Positions 57,601-64,000 of a stretch of DNA of 64,000 bases are shown piece by piece (position 1 is the first letter of the stretch; every line of letters begins with the position of its first letter). Position numbers and translations under genes: made by a program. Under the pieces are notes generated by a model that saw only the letters and a program-made list of their open reading frames with translations, made no database searches and was not told where the DNA came from. This DNA is from Ligustrum vulgare (taxonomy: Eukaryota; Streptophyta; Magnoliopsida; Lamiales; Oleaceae). The DNA is taken from assembly GCA_963555705.1 (NCBI GenBank), contig OY743182.1, positions 51,836,592 to 51,900,591 of the forward strand, read 5' to 3'.

Positions 57601-58611
57601 TTAGTTATTAACCTTATCGAGTTGTATTTTCTTATCTAATCAAATATAAAATAACGACATAAACAAAAATATATATATATATTAGATGAATGTCCAAATA
57701 ATGTGTAAAGATTATTGGATTTAGAAAATGTTAGGGTTATCCCCTGCATGTTTCCTTATATTGTCTGCATAAAATTATTTTAAAACTTAAAAAAAAAAAC
57801 AAATGGAGATTTAAACAAGGATTTTTCCATCCCCTCCCCGCCCCGTTTCCACCCCGACCAGCCCCGATAAAATGGGAACGGGGAAAGGCATCCCCGTCCC
57901 ATACCCGCCACGTTGTCATTCCTAAATTTGTCACTTTACGATGAGGTGGGGTGGGATGGGGAAGTGTAGGAAAATATCGGGAGAAAATAAAAATAAATTT
58001 ATTTTTGGGGTGGGGTGGGATGTGGGTGGTGAGATGGTGTGGGTGGGCAGGTTGGGTGGTTGGGTCTGGTGATGTGGCTAGGGTGAGATCAATTTGTCAC
58101 TTTGCGATGAGGTGGGGTGTGGTAGGGTAGGGTAGGGTCGATTGGGTTAGATTGGGGTGAGGTGGGATTGGGAAATGTTGGAAAACATCGAGAGAAAGTA
58201 AAAATAAACTTATTTTTGTGGTGGGTAGGATATGGGTGGTGAGGTGGGGTGGGCAGGGTGGGTTGGGTTGGTGGGGTCGGGGGATGTTGTTAGGGTGAGA
58301 TCAATTTGTCACTTTGCGATGAGGTGAGGTAGGGTCGAGTGGGGTTGGGGTGTGATGGGAAAGTGTAGGAAAACATCGATAGAAAATAAAAATAAACTTA
58401 TTTTTTGGGGTGGGGTAGGATATGGGTGGTGATGTGGGGTGGGTGGGTGTGTGGGGTCGGAGATGTGGCTAGGGTGAGATCAATTTGTTACTTTGCGATG
58501 AGGTGTGTTAGGGTTGACTGGAGTTGGGGTGGGGGTGAGATGGGGAATGATAGAAAAATATCGAAAGGAAAAAAAAAAATTAATTTTTGGGCTGGGTGGT
58601 GGGCGGGGTGG
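54646..58611 (-). repeat. Right arm: GTCACA, GTGAC, then G-rich units
   Basis: Reverse-complement counterpart of the left arm: GGTCACA/GTGACC units (54646-55970), then GGGTGGGG units with ATCAATTTGTCACTTTGCGA recurring at about 56780, 56970, 57190, 58090, 58300 and 58480. It is interrupted by a hAT MITE (57338-57924) that the left arm lacks. Confidence 0.8.
57338..57924. mobile_element. Non-autonomous hAT element (587 bp) inside right arm
   Basis: Ends are TAGGGATGGCAACGGGACGG and, reverse-complemented, TAGGAATGACAACGTGGCGG. The 8-bp duplication is AATTTGTT (57330-57337) against AATTTGTC (57925-57932). GC-rich subterminal blocks carry CCCCG repeats. It interrupts an ATCAATTTGTCAC unit, so the undisturbed site is visible in neighbouring units. 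Confidence 0.9.
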
Positions 58612-58842
58612 TGAGAGCTTTTGACATCAAAATTTGAGTTTTTGATTTAATATTATATTATTTTAATATAATATATAGTAGATAATTATGTTTGTCTTAT
58701 ATATATTATTATTATATTTATTTTTAATTATTAAACATCTAATTAAATGAATTAGCACCTGAAATATAAAAAAAAAAAAAAAATTCCTTCACGTGATTTT
58801 TGAATTACATTTTTGAAATAGAAGAATTTATGTTAATTTTTC
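58612..58842 (-). repeat. Terminal repeat 'beta', right copy
   Basis: Reverse complement of 48968-49190; ends GTTAATTTTTCC. It borders the resumed WDR75 upstream sequence. Confidence 0.75.
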
Positions 58843-58845
58843 CTA

Positions 58846-59397
58846 AGGAAAAATTGTTAGGGCTACTAGAACCAGGTAGCCCGGCCCAAAAAACATTTTC
58901 ATTCCCCAAGCCTTATACTCAACCCAAACCCAATATACAAATAACAGTAACGCACCCAACCCAATAAACAAAATCAGTGAAGCACATAATTGAGAGTCTG
59001 AGACTTCCCAAAACTCTCGACAAACACAAACCCTCTTCCTTCTCGCTCAAACCTCAGGTCCCTGCCCTAACACACTCCAGTTTGCCGTCTCTCCAGCTGC
59101 CCTCCACTGGCGTCGCTCCACTCCACAGACCTGAGACCACCGTCAGAAGTCTGCAGTTGCGAGGTTAGTCAGATAACTAGATCCCTTACCTATTGCGAAT
59201 TTGTCATGAATTCTTATCTTTCTTGGGATTAATTGATTGAATAAGAGTTTATATTAGCTAATTTCTATAAATTTATGTTGATAATGGTTTACAGGAATAA
59301 TAGGGTTTATTATACACTGCAACAAAAGTCACCATCTTTACCCAATCTACGCCCCTAATTTGTGATTCCATTGTAGAGAGAGAAGAGAAGGCACAAA
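58846..59397 (+). promoter_or_regulatory. Proximal promoter and 5' leader of the WDR75-type gene
   Basis: It contains a site II-type element GGCCCA (58883-58888) and a telo-box-like AAACCCT (59028-59034), a pair frequent in plant ribosome-biogenesis promoters. CT-rich leader sequence CTTCCTTCTCGCTC (59034-59047) is shared with block A. The transcription start was not located; a leader intron beginning at GAG|GTTAGT (59164) is possible. All sequence further upstream of 58846 has been displaced 10 kb by the insertion. Confidence 0.55.
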
Positions 59398-62300
59398 ATG
59401 ATAACGGGAGGAAAAAGCTTCGTATCTTCTCCGCCGGCATTTTCTAATGATACCAAGCGTCTCCTCGTTTGCATTGGCACCACTGTATCAATTTTTAGTA
59501 TCTCAACTGGCTTGCAGGTTTTATTTTTGCTCAATATTTAACAAGTCATAGTTTCTATTTTTCTTTTTTTTTTTTTGCTTGTTTTACGAAATTAATAGCA
59601 AATTGTGATTTTGTAGATAAGTGAACTGGAAGACCATGAAGCGCCGGTGACGTCAGTGATAGTTGTGCCAGCTTTTACTCCAGCTAGCAAAGTCTTGTGC
59701 CATTGCTGGACGGCGTCGCTTGATGGAAAAATTAGGTTATGGGATTTCATGGCGCCAGACTTAATTAAGACTATTGATATTGGGTTCCCAATCCATTCCA
59801 TGGTAATTTGACGTGAATAAATTTTGACGAATTTTGAATGTTTAAATATTATTGGTTCTGGAAGGAGCTACGGGAGTCGGACCAACTCGGTCATCCAATT
59901 ATCTGAGTGAAATGTATTTGATTACTTTTGTTTGCCTTCACCGTGTCAAGCTTGATTCTCACATAATCAAAACTATCTCTTTCTTATTGGTTGAGAATGT
60001 TTCTGGAACTTTTGCTCTTTAGAAGTCCCTCTAAGTTTTTATTATTCTTGGTAATTAATCTGAAATTGAGTGGAAATGTTGTTTTTTTTTTAATTTCCGT
60101 GCTTTTAACTTTTTGATTGATGATTTTATGGTTGTGTCTCAAATGACGTATGGTTGATACATTCAGGTGATTCCAAGTCTATTAAGCCAGCCAATGGAGA
60201 GTAAAGGAAAGTCTCCCGATCTTTTTGCTTACATCTATATTCAAGCTGAGAGAGAAAAGGAAGGACAGCCTAATTCATCATGTGGACAGATTCGGAAATG
60301 CAATTTAACAAAATCTCGTTTAGCTGGTGGAGTGAGTTTGGCAGAGGTACGCTTTAATTTTTGTGCATTGCTTTATGTTATTTATGGTATAATTTTCATG
60401 CACTACACTCACAAACTCATAAATTATATTCGAATATGTTATTTATCATATAGTTTGAGGTTTAGGGAGAATATATTATCTGTGTTAATGTTGTGAGACT
60501 GAGTATTTAGACAGTCAAGAATTTCGTCATATGCTAGAATTGTCCTACATCAATAATTGTTACGTGATGTTGATGCATATAATGTGTTTTTATTTTAGAT
60601 GTTAGTAAGGTGACTGACACATTAAGCCTTCGTTTGATCCCCATTAAAATTTTCTCTTTTAAAATAATCTACACATAAATCCAAAACTTTTCTTTCATTT
60701 TTAACCACACAATATATTACATAAATTACTATTCAAAACAATTTTTTCTATATAGAATGTACATCAAACAGAGGCTAAATATTTTTGGCACCTCCTGCTA
60801 TGGAATATCTTTAGTTAGAACTACGCCATGGAACATGGCACCTATCATTTCTCTGCATTGCATCCCGTTCTACTTATGTTTCTTCAAGGTTGCCTAACGT
60901 TTTTCTTTGAAATTGAGCAAATAGCAATTATCCTCGTAGGTATAGTGCTATTCGGGCTGTAGGTGAAAAGTAGGATGTATTTGTCTATTTCATTGATTAA
61001 TTGAATTGGATAGTTCAAGTGGTCGAAACAATCTAATTTCTAGATCCATGTGAAATAACATCATTGCTTATAGCTATGTATAACTACCAACTTATAAACT
61101 TAATACTTTTTGTTGTAAAAGAATATAGGTTCTCATTGAGCAAATCAAAGATGTTATAGTAGAAAAATGCTCAGAGTCAAATAAATTGAGATAAAGATTG
61201 AAAGAGAACAATGCTACACAATGCAGACCAACTAACTTGAGAAGAAGTTATGTAACCTTGGTTGGAAGACACCTCATGATTTATTTCTAATTTGTTTTTG
61301 GAAAAATGGTCACAGTCAAATAAATTGTGCTGAAGATTGAAAGAGAACAATGCTACACAATGTAGACTAACTAACTCGAGAAGAAGTAACCTTGGCTAGA
61401 AGACACCTGATGATTTATTTCTTAAGAATTTTAAGGAGCACTTAACTAAATGATGTTGGATATCACTGGATAATGTGTTTAATACAAAAAAGGATTTTTA
61501 TTACCGTTTTATGGTGTGATTTGTCTAATTTTTATTTTTTTCATCCGTGTACAATTTTTAACCTGCCAATTGGCACATGTTCGTGTATTTGAGATAGCGT
61601 ATTCACTTTTTACAGACTCATAAACCAGGTTGCATAACCACTTGTCCTTCTGGGAAATACATTGGAATATGCGAAATGCGCAAACTTCGGATATGGGAAA
61701 TTCCAACAAAAGATTCTGATAATGCTGTTTATAAGAAAACCAGATTGCATCATACGAAAACATTTACCACTCTTGCTTTTCATCCTACTGAAAGGATGGT
61801 AGCAGCAGGTGATGTAACAGGAAGGATCTTATTATGGAGAGGTGTTGGTCACAGAACATTCTCCTCCGGAGATAAATTTATTAATGGAGGATTAAACAAG
61901 GATGCAGAGGAAAGGCCTGGAGTGAGGGGCAATGATGATGCTGATTCTTGCACCACATGGCATTGGCATTCTGCAGAAGTGAATGTTCTCTTTTTCTCTT
62001 TTGATGGTGCCTATTTATTTTCAGGTATACATTTGCAATTTGTTAACATTATCGACTATTCGATGCAGTAGTTCAAATTTTTAGGATGCATCCTCATTTG
62101 TTTCTATTTATTTTGTTGCATTCATTTGATCTAGATATGTGCATATAATGTTTTTGTGATAATAAAATCTTTAACTGGATCTAGGTGGGAGAGAAGGTGT
62201 TTTTGTGGTGTGGCAATTAGACACTGGGAAGAAAAAATTTCTTCCACGAATTGGATCTCCGCTTCTATATTTCACAAATTCTTCGGATCCTTCACTATCC

Positions 62301-64000
62301 TCTGTAAGTATGATTCATATAAGTTTTTAGCAAATGCTTTTTTTTCTAGTCCATCCACTTGTAACTTCTTCTGTTGAATGAGTTCTTAATAGTGAGTTTC
62401 TTCAGATTTCCTGCGCAAATAATCGGATTCATCTACTTCGAATGCCTTCAATGGAGATCTTGAGATCCATTTCAGGGATTAAGGTTCGTTGTGGCCACTG
62501 CATTTCTCTTATGAAAATAATAAAATATAAAGAAAGAAAAGAAAATAGTAAAAGCTGTATTCATTACTTCCATAAAATGTTTTATGTGAGACCGTTTGCT
62601 TTTTTATTTGAAATGTTACCTTTGACAAACTTATCTAAAACCTGTATGAATAAAGCTCTGAGTACTTTTGACAAAATTATCTAAAACGTGTACGAATAAA
62701 GCTCTGGGTACTTTTTCTGTATTTACAAGCGGACTATTGTTATCTTTTCATAATTTTCTCTGAATTTTCAATCTTCATAGTTTCATTACATCGAAGATCG
62801 TGCTGTCACACAGTTGTCAATATCTGCCATAGGTTTGCATAATTCATATGTTCATAAGTGTCATTAGTGGCAATTAGCATCATTTGAAGCTTAAATACAT
62901 ACATCTATAATAAGATTTCATTGTAATTTATGCTATCTATTTTGTCTTAGATATCTTGTCGCTCCGTATTAGGGGAAGGGAATAGGTGGGATTTTGGAAT
63001 GGGACAGAGATTCCCTCTGCACATGGGTTGTAGCGTAATTATGTAAAGATCACTCTGCTTAAGAAAATTTTTCTTCTACAATTTCAGCTTCCAAGTTCAG
63101 TTTCTGATATATATGAAGGAATGGGTAGTGTTGTTGTCTTTGATCACACTACTGGGTTTGTTGCGGTACCAACAGACAATTACAGTGTACAGTTCTACAG
63201 CTTGTTTAATGACCGTGAAATTTCGGAGGTGAGCATATCAAATTGTTTATTAGGCCAGCCATTGATTCTGTCATATTTATTAGACGCTTGTTTATCTTTT
63301 TCACTGCCCTGCGCGTTGATTTTCCATTTTTATTTATTTTTTTGGGTGGGGCAGGGGGGGAAGGAGGGATTTGAGTTATGAGTGGGATGGGTTCATATTG
63401 AGTTTCTGAGATAATAAGTGATCTGCTTAATTTTAAACATTATTAAAAGCGTGTATGGGAATTGTTTATATGGTAATCCTTGTGGATCTTACGAAATGTG
63501 AATAAAAAAAGGTTTGACCAAAAGTGTTTATAAAGAGTACCCTTAAATTGGGGCAAAGGTTACTATGACTAGTTTTACCATATAGTTTGGGGGTACTCAA
63601 GGACAAGGTCGACTGGTTCAGGAGCTTCACAATATAGAGGCTGAATTAATTAGATTATTGTGAGCGAAACGAATAGGGTGCGCTTTGGAAGAAGCAGTCT
63701 GAACCCTTTTCAAACAAGCGCTAAAGCTGCTAGTTCTATTTAGAATGTCATATTGTTTGGCCATGAACCCTTTTGATTTCATATTTTTGTTGGAAATATT
63801 AAAATTTAGCATCATTCTTTGCAAGAGCATTTGACACAATCGAAAAATTATTTATTATCTTTTTGAAGGTGATATCTCCTGATTTGCATGTTTTCAGGTC
63901 CAAATCTGTGAAAGGAACCATCAGCCAGGTGATGAAGCTACGGTATAAATACTCTTTTTAAACCCTTCCCATTAAGTGCACTTATGGTTCGGTATGACAT
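59398..64000 (+). CDS. WDR75/UTP17-type WD40 protein, 5' part of gene (runs off window)
   Basis: WDR75 (yeast Nan1/Utp17) is a t-UTP subunit of the nucleolar small-subunit processome, needed for pre-rRNA transcription and 18S maturation. Eight coding exons join in frame with GT...AG introns: 59398-59517, 59617-59802, 60167-60346, 61616-62024, 62185-62303, 62406-62483, 63088-63228, 63898-63942 (about 425 codons). The start MITGGKSFVSSPPAFSND fits the plant homologues. WD-repeat ends are visible: WTASLDGKIRLWDFM (exon 2), RKLRIWEIP and VTGRILLWRG (exon 4), GREGVFVVWQLDTG (exons 4-5). NNRIHLLRM and GFVAVPTDNYSVQFYSL follow in exons 6-7. No stop or shift is seen. The C-terminal half lies beyond 64000. 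An extra small exon near 62781-62834 cannot be excluded. Family assignment is from memory of WDR75 sequences. Confidence 0.85.
60626..60775. mobile_element. Tourist-like MITE in intron 3 (150 bp)
   Basis: Ends GCCTTCGTTTGAT and ATCAAACAGAGGC are inverted, with TAA on both sides (60623-60625 and 60776-60778). It is non-coding, within the intron between exons 3 and 4. Confidence 0.65.
61160..61426. repeat. Tandem duplication in intron 3, about 135 bp unit
   Basis: Two copies share GTCAAATAAATTG, GATTGAAAGAGAACAATGCT, AACTAAC(T/A)(T/C)GAGAAGAAG and AGACACCT(C/G)ATGATTTATT. Intronic and non-coding. Confidence 0.75.
62608..62708. repeat. Short tandem duplication in intron 6
   Basis: TTTGACAAA(C/A)TTATCTAAAAC followed by AATAAAGCTCTG(A/G)GTACTTTT occurs twice in tandem, about 47 bp apart. 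Confidence 0.7.

Larger units (their letters stand above)
48799..58842. mobile_element. About 10-kb inverted-repeat (foldback-like) insertion
   Basis: The insertion separates two parts of the WDR75 upstream region that are contiguous in block A; TAAG occurs at both junctions (48795-48798 and 58843-58846) and may be the target duplication. Its left arm (about 48968 to 53100) is the reverse complement of the right arm (about 53860 to 58842). Matching pairs include 48975-49190 with 58612-58842, 51060-51550 with 55430-55950, 51550-52440 with 54650-55430, and G-rich 52440-53100 with C-rich 53930-54600. A second, shifted inverted pair is the 'alpha' terminus at 48799-48960 and 53690-53875. No transposase is visible. 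Its mode of movement is unknown; a foldback or Mutator-like non-autonomous element is my inference. Confidence 0.75.
39539..59172 (+). repeat. Segmental duplication, block B
   Basis: Partner of block A (1481-20301), same order and orientation; landmark pairs are given there. Block B keeps the unoccupied sites for hAT-1, the 965-bp hAT, hAT-2 and the family 2 solo LTR. It carries its own insertions (41083-41878, 41988-42096, 45921 to about 48640, 48799-58842). It leads directly into the intact WDR75-type gene, so it represents the parental end of the duplicated region. Confidence 0.85.

Noticed and set aside
1..64000. tRNA, rRNA or snoRNA genes
   Set aside because: I looked for tRNA-like clover-leaf segments and rRNA-like blocks and saw none that I could support. 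The only tRNA-related sequence is the retroelement primer site. A covariance-model scan would be needed to exclude small RNAs.

Overview
The window looks like nuclear DNA of a eudicot plant. It is AT-rich and crowded with plant-type transposable elements (Ty3/gypsy, Ty1/copia, hAT, Stowaway- and Tourist-like MITEs, Helitron-like repeats). Only two host genes look functional. One is the 5' part of a WDR75/UTP17-type WD40 gene (small-subunit processome) on the + strand from 59398 past the right edge. The other is a small secreted-peptide gene with a PIP-like C-terminus at 38041-38262 on the - strand. A decayed PADRE (DUF4228) gene lies at about 29600-31362 on the - strand, split by a solo LTR.

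The frame of the window is a segmental duplication. Block A (about 1481-20301) and block B (about 39539-59172) run in the same order: Helitron-like AT-rich repeats, a stretch of low-copy-looking sequence, a C-rich then GTCACA-rich tract, and finally the promoter/5' leader region of the WDR75 gene. Block B continues into the gene; block A stops just after the leader. Because each block serves as the other's empty site, many insertions can be delimited to the base with target-site duplications (TSDs). Block A has hAT-1 (to 1480), a Helitron-like insertion near 2182-6858 carrying a nested solo LTR, a non-autonomous hAT (9359-10323), hAT-2 with a broken transposase (10854-13911), and a 2.5-kb solo LTR (17695-20182). 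Block B has a 0.8-kb MITE (41083-41878), a small hairpin MITE (41988-42096), LTR-like sequence (45921 to about 48640), and a roughly 10-kb inverted-repeat insertion (48799-58842).

Between the blocks lies a retroelement nest. An Athila-like Ty3/gypsy remnant (20699 to about 29490, - strand, many breaks) is cut inside its integrase by a complete 4275-bp non-autonomous gag-protease LTR element (21535-25809) with 951-bp LTRs, a tRNA-iMet primer site and a GGTGC TSD. To the right come the PADRE pseudogene, a Tourist-like MITE, a 200-bp copia LTR, a G-rich tract, and a copia remnant into which an internal-LTR-internal fragment of the same gag-protease family has been inserted. The peptide gene and another MITE follow.

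The most unusual object is the 48.8-58.8 kb insertion. It is a near-continuous, strand-asymmetric (C-rich against G-rich) inverted repeat with arms of several kb. It ends about 0.55 kb upstream of the WDR75 start codon, leaving only a short proximal promoter with site II and telo-box-like motifs. Its repeat family (a GGGAAAAGTACATAAC terminus with CCCACC and GTCACA interiors) also occurs in blocks A and B and at 32.5-33.3 kb, and I cannot assign it to a named family.
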